64,000 bases of DNA from Desulfovibrio sp. (GTDB lineage Bacteria; Desulfobacterota; Desulfovibrionia; Desulfovibrionales; Desulfovibrionaceae), in contig NZ_JAHZAA010000001.1 of the NCBI RefSeq assembly GCF_019424165.1, positions 227,978 through 291,977 of the forward strand, read 5' to 3'. The notes beneath the pieces were generated by a model. It was not told the DNA's origin, ran no database searches, and worked only from the letters and a program-made list of their open reading frames with translations. Position numbers and translations under genes: made by a program. Positions 43,604 through 52,770 of the stretch are shown one piece after another. Each line of letters opens with the position of its first letter. Positions within the stretch are counted from its first letter, which is position 1.

Positions 43604-44034
43604 GGAATGTCTCGGGGTTTTATGACCGGTGCGGCGTCAGCTGCGCTGCACCGGCATTGCCGGGCGTGTGGAACAGTTGGCCCGGATGTATGCAAGGCTG
43701 TTTTTCTATGCAGAGTCTGTCAGTGGGCAGGCTGTCAGCCGCCGGACGCGATTCCGGCTCTGCATGCCCGGCAAAGGGGGGACACAGTGGTGTGTCGCGG
43801 CTGTGCGTGGCGGCAGCCGCAGTATCTAGTTAGGTACTGCCGGGCTGTTGGCAATAGCCTGCCCGGGACAGCTTCATATTTTTTACGGGAGCGGGCAGGC
43901 GCGGAAAAACCTTGTCGGCCGCGTCTGCGCAAGGCAGACACGACCGACAGGAAACGCGGCGCTACGCGGCAGAGCTTTTTTGTTGCGCGGCGCGGCCTGG
44001 CAACGCCGCGCGGAGCAGAAAAGCTGAACCGGCC
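43604..44034. other. 431-bp gap, no gene seen
   Basis: It should contain the promoter of the sigma-54 activator near 43610-43800 and, at the other end, the terminator of the second GAPDH gene (43905-43950). No ORF is supported. Confidence 0.4.
43905..43950 (-). terminator. Terminator of the second GAPDH gene
   Basis: A long stem (43911-43928 with 43934-43950, two mismatches) with an A5 run on its left, giving a T5 tail on the minus strand. It lies about 85 bp past the GAPDH stop. Confidence 0.8.
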
Positions 44035-45051
44035 CTACAGGCCTTTTTCGGCCATGAGGCAGGCAAGGTCGCACACGCGGCAGGAGTAACCCCACTCGTT
44101 GTCGTACCATGCCACCAGCTTGACCATCTTGCCGTCCTGCACCGTGGTGTAGGAGGCCTCAAGAATGGACGAAGCCGGATTGCCCTTGAAATCCATTGAA
44201 ACCAGCGCCTTGTCATTATATTCAAGAATGCCCTTGAGGTAGGTCTCAGAGGCTTCCTTGAGTTTGCCCAGCAGGGTTTCGGTGTCGGTTTCTTTTTCCA
44301 GAATGCCGGTAAAGTCCACCACGGACACCGTGGGCGTGGGTACGCGCAGCGAATAGCCGCTGAACTTGCCCTTCAGTTCGGGAATGACCTTGGCAACGGC
44401 CTGGGCGGCCCCTGTGGACGTGGGAATGATATTGCAGGCTGCGGCACGGGCGCGGCGCGGGTCCTTGTGGGCCATGTCCAGAATGCGCTGGTCGTTGGTG
44501 TAGGAGTGGATGGTGGTCATGTTGCCGATCTGGATGCCGAATTCCTTTTGCAGCACCAGGGCCACGGGAGCCAGGCAGTTGGTGGTGCAGGAGGCGTTGG
44601 ACACGATGTGGTGTTTGGCCGGATCGTATTCCTGATGGTTCACGCCCATGACAATGGTGATGTCTTCTTCCTTGGCGGGAGCGGTGATGATGACCTTTTT
44701 CGCGCCGTTTTCAATATGCACCGAGCACTGTGAAGCCTTACGGAAAATACCCGTGCTCTCCACAACAATATCCACGCCGTACTGGCCCCAGGTAAGCTGT
44801 TTGGGGTCACGTTCGGCAAAGCAGTGCACTTTCCAGTCGCCCACGGTCACTTCCGTGCCGTCTATTTTGACGTCCATATGCGCGCGGCCGTAAACCGAGT
44901 CGTATTCCAGCAGGTGAAAGTTGGTTTCGGCGTCAAAGAGGTCATTAATGGCTACCACTTCCACACGGTCGCGGTAGTGCTGGTACAGAGCGCGGAAAAC
45001 CTGCCTGCCGATGCGGCCGAAGCCGTTGATGCCTATTCTGATCTTGCTCAT
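44035..45051 (-). CDS. gap: Glyceraldehyde-3-phosphate dehydrogenase 2, NAD type
   Basis: A 338-residue GAPDH. Rossmann motif GINGFGRIGR is at 7-16; AIND at 34-37 has the Asp that selects NAD; the catalytic Cys is in SCTTNC; HSYTNDQRILD is canonical. It is therefore the standard glycolytic type, in contrast to the paralogue at 16971. The start at ATG 45051 is chosen because GAGGA lies 9 nt upstream and the protein then begins MSKIRIGI; the ATG at 45066 is the alternative. A GAF-domain gene lies 176 bp upstream on the same strand. Confidence 0.95.
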   Translation of the reverse strand: MSKIRIGINGFGRIGRQVFRALYQHYRDRVEVVAINDLFDAETNFHLLEYDSVYGRAHMDVKIDGTEVTVGDWKVHCFAERDPKQLTWGQYGVDIVVESTGIFRKASQCSVHIENGAKKVIITAPAKEEDITIVMGVNHQEYDPAKHHIVSNASCTTNCLAPVALVLQKEFGIQIGNMTTIHSYTNDQRILDMAHKDPRRARAAACNIIPTSTGAAQAVAKVIPELKGKFSGYSLRVPTPTVSVVDFTGILEKETDTETLLGKLKEASETYLKGILEYNDKALVSMDFKGNPASSILEASYTTVQDGKMVKLVAWYDNEWGYSCRVCDLACLMAEKGL

Positions 45052-45227
45052 ATGCGAAATCCTCATGCTGTTGAGGGAAATGTCGTATGCCGCCGTGCGC
45101 TTTTCAGACGGAGCAGGCCTGCTTCCGGCGCATGGAGCGTTTTTTGGGGGCGCAGGGGCCGTTATGGTATCCGGGCAGAAGCGCCGCGCGCTGCGCGGCC
45201 ATGCGCGGAATACCCCGTACCCGCGTG

Positions 45228-45782
45228 TTAGTCTTCGTACACCGAGTAGGCGTGCTTGCTCATCAGCTCGTAGTTGTTGCGTAGCGCCTCATGCAGGCGC
45301 GCGTTTTCAATGGCAAGAGCCGAAATGGCGGCCACGGCTTCCATAAAGGTCTGTTCATCGGGGGTGAATTCGCGCTCTTCGGCGGAGTACACGCGAATGA
45401 GGCCGATGGCCTTGCCGTCCACCATGAGGGGGGCTGAAAGAACGGAAACCAGGCCCTCGGTTTTGGCTGATTCAGGATATTGAAAGCGGCCGTCGGCAGC
45501 GGCATCCTTGAGGTGAATGGTTTTTCCGGCCAGAACTTCGCCGTCCATGCCGCTGCGTTTCACCTCTACCGGCCCTTTGCGCAGGTAGGTGGCGGAAAGG
45601 CCGTAAGCTGCGCTGGGCAGCAGAAAGCGGCCCGTGCTGTCCAGCAGGCGGATGGTGCTGGCCTTGCAGCCCATGGTGCAGGCGGTCTGTTCCGTGATTT
45701 TGTGCAGAACGTCCTTGGGTTCAAGGCTGGAGTTGATGACCAGCGCCACATCTCTGAGTGCGCGGAAGTAATCTTGTGCCAT
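45228..45782 (-). CDS. GAF-domain protein
   Basis: 184 residues, essentially a single GAF domain (about 20-165) with an N-terminal helix and a C-terminal helix. GAF domains bind small ligands such as cyclic nucleotides or haem. Two cysteines in TACTMGCKAS could take part in redox or metal sensing. There is no output domain, so it probably acts on a partner. The gene is upstream of the NAD-type GAPDH on the same strand, but a functional link is only inferred. Confidence 0.85.
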   Translation of the reverse strand: MAQDYFRALRDVALVINSSLEPKDVLHKITEQTACTMGCKASTIRLLDSTGRFLLPSAAYGLSATYLRKGPVEVKRSGMDGEVLAGKTIHLKDAAADGRFQYPESAKTEGLVSVLSAPLMVDGKAIGLIRVYSAEEREFTPDEQTFMEAVAAISALAIENARLHEALRNNYELMSKHAYSVYED

Positions 45783-45967
45783 GTGTGCCTCCTTGAAGAA
45801 AGCGGTGCAAAAGAATCCGGCTGAGGCGGCATGACCGCCAAAGCCATGTATCCGTATCGGTGTTGAAATATTCTCGATTCAGAGTATGCGCTATTTTTCT
45901 CATCGGGGCAATGCGCCTCTGACGACGCGCGCGCGGGTATTTGCCGCGCCGCAGTAAAGGGCGTTGG

Positions 45968-46309
45968 CTACGCCTTTACCTTGCCGCAGCCCTGCATGCT
46001 CACCTGCCCCTCAATGATCCCGCCTTCTTCGGTAAGAAGCACAGGGGTCTGCACCTGGCCTTCCAGAACGCCGGAGCCGTAGACAACCACACGGCGACGG
46101 GCCGTAACCTCACCGGTAAAGCGGCCGGAAAGCAGCAGTTCGCCCACGTCGAGGCTGCCGGTGACCAGGGCGTCTTTGCCCACATTGAGCGTGCCTTCGC
46201 TGACAATTTCACCGTTGAACTTGCCTTCAATACGCACAGTACCCTTGAAATGCAGTTTTCCTTCGTAAACAGTATCGGAACCGAGATAGGCTATTTCGTC
46301 CTTGGCCAC
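45968..46309 (-). CDS. Bactofilin
   Basis: A 113-residue bactofilin (DUF583): one right-handed beta-helix with short repeats such as GTLNVGKDALVTGSLDVGEL. It polymerises without nucleotide and serves as a scaffold for cell-wall or polar processes. The start is GTG 46309 (GGGGAG upstream), giving the family-typical short N-terminus; longer frames reach back into rodA. It lies 25 bp after rodA, at the end of the rod-shape genes, which suggests a cell-shape function. Confidence 0.88.
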   Translation of the reverse strand: MAKDEIAYLGSDTVYEGKLHFKGTVRIEGKFNGEIVSEGTLNVGKDALVTGSLDVGELLLSGRFTGEVTARRRVVVYGSGVLEGQVQTPVLLTEEGGIIEGQVSMQGCGKVKA

Positions 46310-46334
46310 AGCGAACTCCCCGTTGGATTGACAA

Positions 46335-47441
46335 TTATCCCTTAAACATGAAGCGCCGCATGGACACATTGAGCACAATGCCCAGCAGCGTGAAATTAAC
46401 TACGGTGGCGCTGCCGCCATAGCTGATGAAGGGCAGTGGAATGCCCACCACCGGCATGATGCCTATGACCATACCCATATTGATGAGTATCTGCCAGAAA
46501 AAGTAAAAAAATACTCCTACCACCAGCATGCTGCCAAAACGGTCTTTGGCCTGCGCGGCAGTGGAGAAAATGGACAGCAAAAACAGGCAGAACAGGGTCA
46601 CCAGGGCCACGCAGCCCACAAAGCCCCATTCTTCGCCGAAAACCGCCACGGCAAAGTCGGAGTGCCGTTCGGGCAGAAAGCGCAACTGGCTTTGCGTGCC
46701 TTCCTTGAAACCTTTGCCCCAAAGTTCGCCCGAGCCGATGGCAATGCGCGACTGAATGATGTGGTAGCCCGTGCCGCGCGGGTCTGTGGTGGGATCAAGA
46801 AAGGTCAGGATGCGCTGGCGCTGGTAGTCGTGCATGCCCACAAACCACATGAAAGCCCCAAAGCAGGGTACGGCAAGCAGGCAGGTTTTGAGCACATAGC
46901 CCTTGAGGCCGTGGAACAGGATCATGCCCGCCAGAATAAGCAGGATCAGCATGGTTGTGCCGAGGTCGGGCTGTGTGACGATGAGCGCGCAGGGCAGCAG
47001 GCAGACAGCGGCTATGGAGATAAAGTCTTTCCAGCCCAGTGGGCTGCCGTCGCGCGCAAGCAGCCGCGCGGCCAGCACCAGCACCGAAAGCTTTGCCAGT
47101 TCTGAAGGCTGCACACTCATAAAGCCCAGTGAAAGCCAGCGCTTGGCCCCGTAAACGGTTTTGCCCGCAATGGGTACAAGCAGCAGAAGCAGCAGGGTCA
47201 GAAAAAAGAACGGCCACGCCAGGTTGCGCAATTGCCGATAGTCAAAGGTCATTGCAAGCAGCATGCAGGCCAGGCCGCACAGGCCCCAGATGATCTGCCG
47301 CTGGTAAAAACTGTTGAAGGCCAGACCGGTTTCCATCCGCGTGCCGCTGGCCGAATACAGGTTGCCCACGCCCACAAGATAGAGCAGCAGCATGCAGGCC
47401 AGCAGGCCCCAGTTGATGTAGCTGAACAGACTTTTGTCCAT
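46335..47441 (-). CDS. rodA: Rod-shape SEDS glycosyltransferase RodA
   Basis: A 368-residue SEDS polytopic membrane protein that polymerises lipid II with PBP2 during elongation. Family motifs: GAKRWLSLGF in the middle, QPSELAKLS, TQPDLGTTM, and the C-terminal GIPLPFISYGGSATV. About ten membrane segments. It is downstream of mrdA on the same strand, but a 374-bp gap separates them, longer than usual for this pair. Confidence 0.95.
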   Translation of the reverse strand: MDKSLFSYINWGLLACMLLLYLVGVGNLYSASGTRMETGLAFNSFYQRQIIWGLCGLACMLLAMTFDYRQLRNLAWPFFFLTLLLLLLVPIAGKTVYGAKRWLSLGFMSVQPSELAKLSVLVLAARLLARDGSPLGWKDFISIAAVCLLPCALIVTQPDLGTTMLILLILAGMILFHGLKGYVLKTCLLAVPCFGAFMWFVGMHDYQRQRILTFLDPTTDPRGTGYHIIQSRIAIGSGELWGKGFKEGTQSQLRFLPERHSDFAVAVFGEEWGFVGCVALVTLFCLFLLSIFSTAAQAKDRFGSMLVVGVFFYFFWQILINMGMVIGIMPVVGIPLPFISYGGSATVVNFTLLGIVLNVSMRRFMFKG

Positions 47442-47815
47442 ACGGTCTTACCTGGTCAAAAAAACATGCGTTTGCGCGGTCTCTGGCTGCTGTGCCGCCG
47501 TATTTTTCCGTGTTCCGCGCTGCCGGATTCGCCGGCACAGCGTTGGAAGTTCTTCTTTTTCCGGGCGCACAGCCCAGGAACATGTCAGGATAGTGGCCCG
47601 GCAACGCGCGGGAAAACAGCACAATATGGCGCAGGCGCTGTTGAAAACATGTTTCCGGCGGGCGCTTTTGGGCGCTCCCCAATGTCGTGGGCGTGCCTGC
47701 CGCTTCTCTATGCCCGCGCGGGAATGTTCACCGAGGCATAAACTATGTGCGCTGTTGCGGCATGTTGCGCCGCCCATGCCGGTCAATCCGGCCAGAGCGG
47801 TTTGCCACGCAACGC
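47442..47815. other. 374-bp gap between mrdA and rodA
   Basis: A 112-codon minus-strand frame (47448-47786) spans it but is Arg/Cys-rich, lacks a ribosome site and resembles no family I know, so I do not call it. No hairpin with a T tail is seen. The gap may carry a separate rodA promoter. Confidence 0.35.
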
Positions 47816-49738
47816 CTAGTCTGTCCGTCCGCCGGGGCTGGCCGGCGCAGGTACCGGCACGGGCGCCGCAGGCGATCCGGGGTCAGGGCCAAAGAGATGC
47901 TCGTATACCTTTTTGGCTACCGGGCCTGCCACGCTGGAGCCACCACCGCCGTGCTCCACCATAACCACCACCACATATGCCTTGCCGTCCTTGACGCCCC
48001 AGGTAGTGATCCAGGCGTGGTCGCGCTGGGCATATTCCATTTCATGCGTGCGCAGGCGACGGTCTCCGGCGGCCATCTTGAGCTTGACCACCTGGGCCGT
48101 GCCGGTTTTGCCGCCCATGTCGGCGTCCTTGCGGTTCACGACTCTTGCTGTGCCGCTGGTGGCCGTCTTGCGCATGGCCTCAACCACAAAATTGAGGGTT
48201 GCCGCCTTGGCGGGAATATTTCCCTTGATTTCACGATGGGCATCGTCCAGCAGTTGCGGCTTGAGCAGGTTGCCGCCGTTGAGCAGGGCCGACACAAAAA
48301 CAGCCATCTGCACCGGGGTGACAAGGGTGTAGCCCTGGCCGATGGACACGTTGTACGTTTCACCGCGCACCCAGGGGCGCCCGAAGCGGCGTTTTTTCCA
48401 TTCCTTGGAAGGTACGAGGCCGGATTTTTCGTGCGGCAGGTCAATGCCTGTGGGGCGGCCGAAGCCGCTAGCCTTGGCAAATTCCTCTATCTTGTCAATG
48501 CCCATGCGCTCGCCCATCTGGTAAAAGTACACGTCGCAGGAGTTGACCAGTGCGCTCTGCATGTCTTGTGAGCCGTGCCCGCCGCGTTTCCAGCAGCGGA
48601 ATATCTGGTTGCCCAGCTTGACCTGCCCCGGACAGAACACGCTTTCGCGCGGGTTGACGCCACGTTCAAGCAGCATGGCCGCTATGATCAGCTTCCAGAC
48701 GGAACCGGGCGGGTACACGCTTTGAATAACGCGGTTTTGCAGGGGAAAGCGGCTGTTGGTGCGCAGCGCGTCCCAGTCGCGCTGTGAAATGCCTGCCGCA
48801 AACAGGTTGTTGTCGTAGGCCGGGGATGTGACCAGTGCGCGCAGTTTGCCCGTATCCGGCTCCATCACCACCACGCAGCCCGCTTCGCCGCCCAGGGCGT
48901 TCCAGGCGGCTTCCTGAAGGTCCCTGTCCAGCGAAAGGCGTATTTCCTTGCCGCCGCGCGGCTCATCGCGCAAAAATTTACCCAGCACGCGGGAATGGGC
49001 GTCCACTTCCACGTCATACAGGCCCTTGCGCCCGCGCAACTGCTTTTCCAGCTCCAGCTCCAGCCCCTGCTTGCCCACAAGGTCGCCCATGGCCAGGGCG
49101 CTGTCTGCGGCCATTTCCTGCTCGTTGGCTTCGGCCACATAGCCGAGCACGTGCGCGAACAGGTCTTTTTCGGGATAGCTGCGCTTGGTGCGCACAACAA
49201 TTTCCAGACCGGGCCATGCATGAATTTCGGATTCGATGCGGGCCACAAGGTCAAAATCAATGTCGGTGATCATGAGCAGAGGTTCAAATGATTTGACCTT
49301 GAACCTGTCCTGCCGGAATTTTTCCCATATCTGGGGCAGGGGAATACCTGACCATGCGCTGATCTGGGCCAGGGTGGCAGGTATGTCGGGGCAGTCTTCG
49401 CGCACGAGGGAAAGGCCGTAGGCCGTGCGGTTGTCGGCCAGCACCTTGCCCTGATCGTCCATGATGCGCCCGCGCGGGGCGAAGATGCGCTCGATGCGCA
49501 GGCGGTTGTTCTGCGCCTGCTGGGCAAATTCCGCACCGCGATGCATCTGCAGGTACCAGAAGCGCACCACAAGCACGAAGAACAGCAGGCCCACCAGAAT
49601 CTGAAGCAGGATGATCCCGCCCCGAGGAGGCTGGTAGCGCTCGCCCTCTACCTGGATTTTGAGCCAGGAGCGTATGCCTTTGCGGGCGTGTTTATCTTTC
49701 GCGCCCAGCAGGCTGTTCTTTTTAATTTTCCGCAGCAT
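47816..49738 (-). CDS. mrdA: Penicillin-binding protein 2
   Basis: A 640-residue class B transpeptidase for cell elongation. One membrane anchor at about 42-62; the pedestal domain follows; the transpeptidase domain has YPPGSVWKL (active-site Ser and Lys), SCDVYFY (second motif) and GGKTGTAQ (third motif). The C-terminus ends in a Pro/Ala-rich tail. The start is ATG 49738 after GGAAAGG; it overlaps mreD by 17 nt, so the genes are cotranscribed. Confidence 0.94.
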   Translation of the reverse strand: MLRKIKKNSLLGAKDKHARKGIRSWLKIQVEGERYQPPRGGIILLQILVGLLFFVLVVRFWYLQMHRGAEFAQQAQNNRLRIERIFAPRGRIMDDQGKVLADNRTAYGLSLVREDCPDIPATLAQISAWSGIPLPQIWEKFRQDRFKVKSFEPLLMITDIDFDLVARIESEIHAWPGLEIVVRTKRSYPEKDLFAHVLGYVAEANEQEMAADSALAMGDLVGKQGLELELEKQLRGRKGLYDVEVDAHSRVLGKFLRDEPRGGKEIRLSLDRDLQEAAWNALGGEAGCVVVMEPDTGKLRALVTSPAYDNNLFAAGISQRDWDALRTNSRFPLQNRVIQSVYPPGSVWKLIIAAMLLERGVNPRESVFCPGQVKLGNQIFRCWKRGGHGSQDMQSALVNSCDVYFYQMGERMGIDKIEEFAKASGFGRPTGIDLPHEKSGLVPSKEWKKRRFGRPWVRGETYNVSIGQGYTLVTPVQMAVFVSALLNGGNLLKPQLLDDAHREIKGNIPAKAATLNFVVEAMRKTATSGTARVVNRKDADMGGKTGTAQVVKLKMAAGDRRLRTHEMEYAQRDHAWITTWGVKDGKAYVVVVMVEHGGGGSSVAGPVAKKVYEHLFGPDPGSPAAPVPVPAPASPGGRTD

Positions 49739-50192
49739 GGGCCTTTCCGTGTCGGGTAGCCACCAGAAGTTTCCAGGCAAAAGGAATAAATATGGCCTGG
49801 ATAAGGCTTTTGTCCAGTGTGTCCTGAAAATTGAAGGGCAGATTCTGCAAGGGGGCCATGAGCCAGGCTACGGCAAAATACGCCGCGCCCAGGCAGGCCG
49901 AAAGCAGAAAGATGAACAGGAAATTTTCTGCCTCAAACAGCCAGCGGCCCATGCGGAACAGCACAATAACGGCTATATACCATACGATGACACCGCCGAA
50001 GACCCTGGTTCCCATGCCCTCTTGCAGCAAGATGAAGAGAGGCAGCAGCCAGAGCATGTTTTTGTAGTCGCGCTCCTGCAAAAGTATGATGAGCCCCACG
50101 GTCATGACATCCAGCCCCGGTATGAAGGCCTGAATGCCTACAGCCGCGGCCAGAAAGCACAGCCACCAGATGACGTCGCGCAGGGTGCTCAT
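49722..50192 (-). CDS. mreD: Rod-shape-determining membrane protein MreD
   Basis: 156 residues, with five or six hydrophobic segments. The sequence is poorly conserved, as is usual in MreD; the identification rests on the position between mreC (ATGA overlap) and mrdA and on the membrane pattern. It links MreC to the elongation complex. Confidence 0.85.
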   Translation of the reverse strand: MSTLRDVIWWLCFLAAAVGIQAFIPGLDVMTVGLIILLQERDYKNMLWLLPLFILLQEGMGTRVFGGVIVWYIAVIVLFRMGRWLFEAENFLFIFLLSACLGAAYFAVAWLMAPLQNLPFNFQDTLDKSLIQAIFIPFAWKLLVATRHGKAHAAEN

Positions 50193-51079
50193 GGGGTGGG
50201 GCGTCCGGGCGTGGGCGGCCCGTGAATTTCTTTGGGCGGCGCGCCCAGGTCAGGGGGCGGGGCCACACCGGTGGGTTCAAGCAGAAGCACTTCTTCAAGG
50301 TGATGCAGATCCACCAGCGGTTCGGCCTTGATAGCCATAAACTGGGTATAGTCCGACGGCGCCACGCTGAGTACCCTGGCAACAGGTATCCCCTTGGGAT
50401 ACTTGCCGTCCAGGCCGGAGGTAATGAGTATTTCGCCCTCGTTTACCCTGGTTGCGCGCTGCACGAAATTGACTTCAAGGGGCTGGCCGGTTCCCTGTCC
50501 AGCCAGGATGCCGGGGGCGCGGCTTTCTTGCGAAAATACGGCAATGCGGCTGCCGGGGTCTGTGAGCAGCAGGGCAATGGCGCTGTGGGCGCTGGCCTTG
50601 AGCACGCGGCCCACAAGGCCAAGGTGTGTCACAAGGGGGGTGCCGGGCCTGCCGCCCGTGCTGTAGCCCCGGCTGATGGTCACACTGTCGAGAACGGCAT
50701 TGGGACCCATGCGGCCGGAAAGCACGCGCGCGCCCAGGGGCCGCCAGCTCTGGTCTACCGGAAGCTGTATGAGGGCGCGCAAGCGCTTGAGCTCGGCCAT
50801 GTCTTCGCCATTGGCCAGCAGCCGGGCTTCCATTTCATCAACGCGCTGCCGGAGTATTTCGTTTTCTTCGCGCACGGCCACAAGGTCAAAGTAGCGGTCC
50901 CACATGTCCTGGGCCGAGTCCTGAACGGCGCGTAGGGGCTTGAGCACGGCCCCGGCCAGCTCCAGGCCCACTTCAGCGGCCAGGTTGTCCAGCGCGCGCG
51001 TGCGCTGGTTCCATGAATACATGGCCAGAAAGAGGATGAGCAGTATGCCCGCAAGGATAATAATGCGCCGCAGGGTCAC
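50189..51079 (-). CDS. mreC: Rod-shape-determining protein MreC
   Basis: 296 residues. A single N-terminal membrane segment (about 6-24), a coiled coil (about 60-95, ENEILRQRVDEMEARLL), then the two beta-barrel domains with LVGRVL, SRIAVFSQESRAPGILAGQG and EGEILITSGLDGKYPKGIPV. Residues after 275 are Pro-rich. The start is GTG 51079 with GGAG 9 nt upstream. It bridges MreB, MreD and PBP2 in the periplasm. Confidence 0.93.
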   Translation of the reverse strand: MTLRRIIILAGILLILFLAMYSWNQRTRALDNLAAEVGLELAGAVLKPLRAVQDSAQDMWDRYFDLVAVREENEILRQRVDEMEARLLANGEDMAELKRLRALIQLPVDQSWRPLGARVLSGRMGPNAVLDSVTISRGYSTGGRPGTPLVTHLGLVGRVLKASAHSAIALLLTDPGSRIAVFSQESRAPGILAGQGTGQPLEVNFVQRATRVNEGEILITSGLDGKYPKGIPVARVLSVAPSDYTQFMAIKAEPLVDLHHLEEVLLLEPTGVAPPPDLGAPPKEIHGPPTPGRPTP

Positions 51080-51488
51080 AAGCAGAAACTCCAGTAGGGC
51101 CGCCGCAAGCGGGGCTGGCCGCAGCCCGGCAAGGGGGTGCGTGCCGCCGGCGGCGTGGGCCGATGAAAAACCGCGTTTTTTGCCCGGTGATCATTACGCC
51201 CGTTACAAAGGCAGGGCGTGACAGGTCAATGGAACCAGAACTGTTTTATTGTATCATTGCTCTGACGGCAACGCGGGCAGGCCTTCGCCACAAAGGCGCA
51301 AGCCAGTTTGTCCGCGCGCTGGGCCGACAAGGGACGTGTTGTAAAAATCCTGAGAATACTGTTCCCAAAATCAACGTGGCCTTGCTGTTAAAACACAAGC
51401 AACGCCGCGCCGGATTTGTGTATTCCAGCGCGGCGCCGTTGCTAAGTCCGGTACTGTCGAATTGAGATACGCGCACGTGCCGCACAGA
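51080..51488. other. 409-bp gap between mreB and mreC
   Basis: It contains the mreB-side terminator at 51398-51443, so mreC-mreD-mrdA must be transcribed from a promoter in the remaining 300 bp (AT-richer part about 51180-51260). No ORF is supported. Confidence 0.45.
51398..51443 (-). terminator. Hairpin terminator after mreB
   Basis: AGCAACG and CCGCGC pair with GCGCGG and CGTTGCT around an interrupted loop; on the minus strand it is followed by a moderately T-rich GTGTTTTAAC. It lies 46 bp past the mreB stop. Confidence 0.65.
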
Positions 51489-52529
51489 TCAGTCGATACA
51501 CACTTCTTTAAGAATGTGCAGGTTGTCCATGGCCTTGCCGGTACCCACAACCACGGTGGACAGGGGGTCATCCACTACCGTGATGGGCAGTGACGTTTCC
51601 TCGCGCAAGAGCTGGTCCAGCCCCTTGAGCAGCGCGCCGCCGCCTGTAAGAACAATGCCCCGGTCCACAATATCCGCCGCCAGTTCGGGCGGGGTCTGTT
51701 CCAGAGCGATGCGCACGGCCTGCACAATACTGTCCACCTGTTCGGAAATGGCCTTGCGCACTTCCTCGGAGGTGATGATGATATTCTGGGGAATGCCCGT
51801 TACAAGGTCGCGGCCTTTGACTTCTATCTGCTGTTCGGGGTCCAGCGGGTAGGCCGAGGCGATCTTGATCTTGATTTCTTCAGCCGAAGATTCGCCAATG
51901 AGCATGTTGTACTTGCGTTTGACGTGGGTCATGATGGCTTCGTCCATCTTGTCGCCGCCCACCCGTACCGAGCGGGAATACACGATGCCCGAAAGGGAAA
52001 TGACCGCTACTTCGGTGGTTCCGCCGCCGATGTCCACCACCATGTTGGAGGTAGGCTCCTGGATGGGCAGATCCGCGCCGATGGCTGCGGCCATGGGTTC
52101 TTCGATCAGGTACACTTCACGTGCTCCGGCAGACTGGGCCGATTCTTTCACGGCGCGCTTTTCCACCTGGGTGATGCCCGTGGGCACGCAGATCATGATG
52201 CGCGGGCGCACCAGGCGGCGTGAATTATGTACCTTGGCGATAAAGTGGCGCAGCATGGCCTCGGTCACCTCAAAGTCGGCGATAACGCCGTCTTTCATGG
52301 GACGTATGGCCCAGATATTGCCGGGGGTTCTGCCGAGCATGCGCTTGGCGTCCTGCCCCACGGCCAAAACCACGTTGTTGCCGCGCGGGTCCTTTTTAAC
52401 GGCCACCACCGAAGGCTCGCGCAGTACAATACCGTGTCCCTTGACGTAGACGCAGGTATTGGCCGTGCCGAGGTCGATGGCCAGGTCGTTGGAAAACATG
52501 CCTAATGCGAAATCCAGAATCTTGGACAT
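51489..52529 (-). CDS. mreB: Rod-shape actin homologue MreB
   Basis: 346 residues. Actin-fold nucleotide motifs: IDLGTANTCVYV (phosphate 1), VDIGGGTTEVAVI (phosphate 2) and GIVLTGGGALLKGL (adenosine). The start ATG 52529 gives the usual MSKILDF N-terminus; the upstream in-frame GTG/ATG codons are not conserved. It is separated from mreC by a hairpin terminator, allowing separate, higher expression of MreB. Confidence 0.96.
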   Translation of the reverse strand: MSKILDFALGMFSNDLAIDLGTANTCVYVKGHGIVLREPSVVAVKKDPRGNNVVLAVGQDAKRMLGRTPGNIWAIRPMKDGVIADFEVTEAMLRHFIAKVHNSRRLVRPRIMICVPTGITQVEKRAVKESAQSAGAREVYLIEEPMAAAIGADLPIQEPTSNMVVDIGGGTTEVAVISLSGIVYSRSVRVGGDKMDEAIMTHVKRKYNMLIGESSAEEIKIKIASAYPLDPEQQIEVKGRDLVTGIPQNIIITSEEVRKAISEQVDSIVQAVRIALEQTPPELAADIVDRGIVLTGGGALLKGLDQLLREETSLPITVVDDPLSTVVVGTGKAMDNLHILKEVCID

Positions 52530-52770
52530 TACTCTAACTTGCCTCACTGTGCTGGTCTGCGTATCTTCGCTGCGGATGGATTTATCACGTCAAGTTCAAG
52601 GGCAACGCCCCGCGCCGATGTGCGAATAAGGCGGGGGGCGGCAAAAAATCGGTAACGTCAGGCTGAAAACTGTTCTGCTAAATCGGGCGTGAAGTCAAGA
52701 TGGCTGGGGCGAGGTTCAAAATCTTTGTCCCGCCGGTTCTTGCCTTTTTCCGCCTTTAGGGCTTGTAAAC

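Noticed and set aside
47448..47786. 112-codon minus-strand ORF between mrdA and rodA
   Set aside because: No ribosome site, Arg/Cys-rich composition, no recognisable family.
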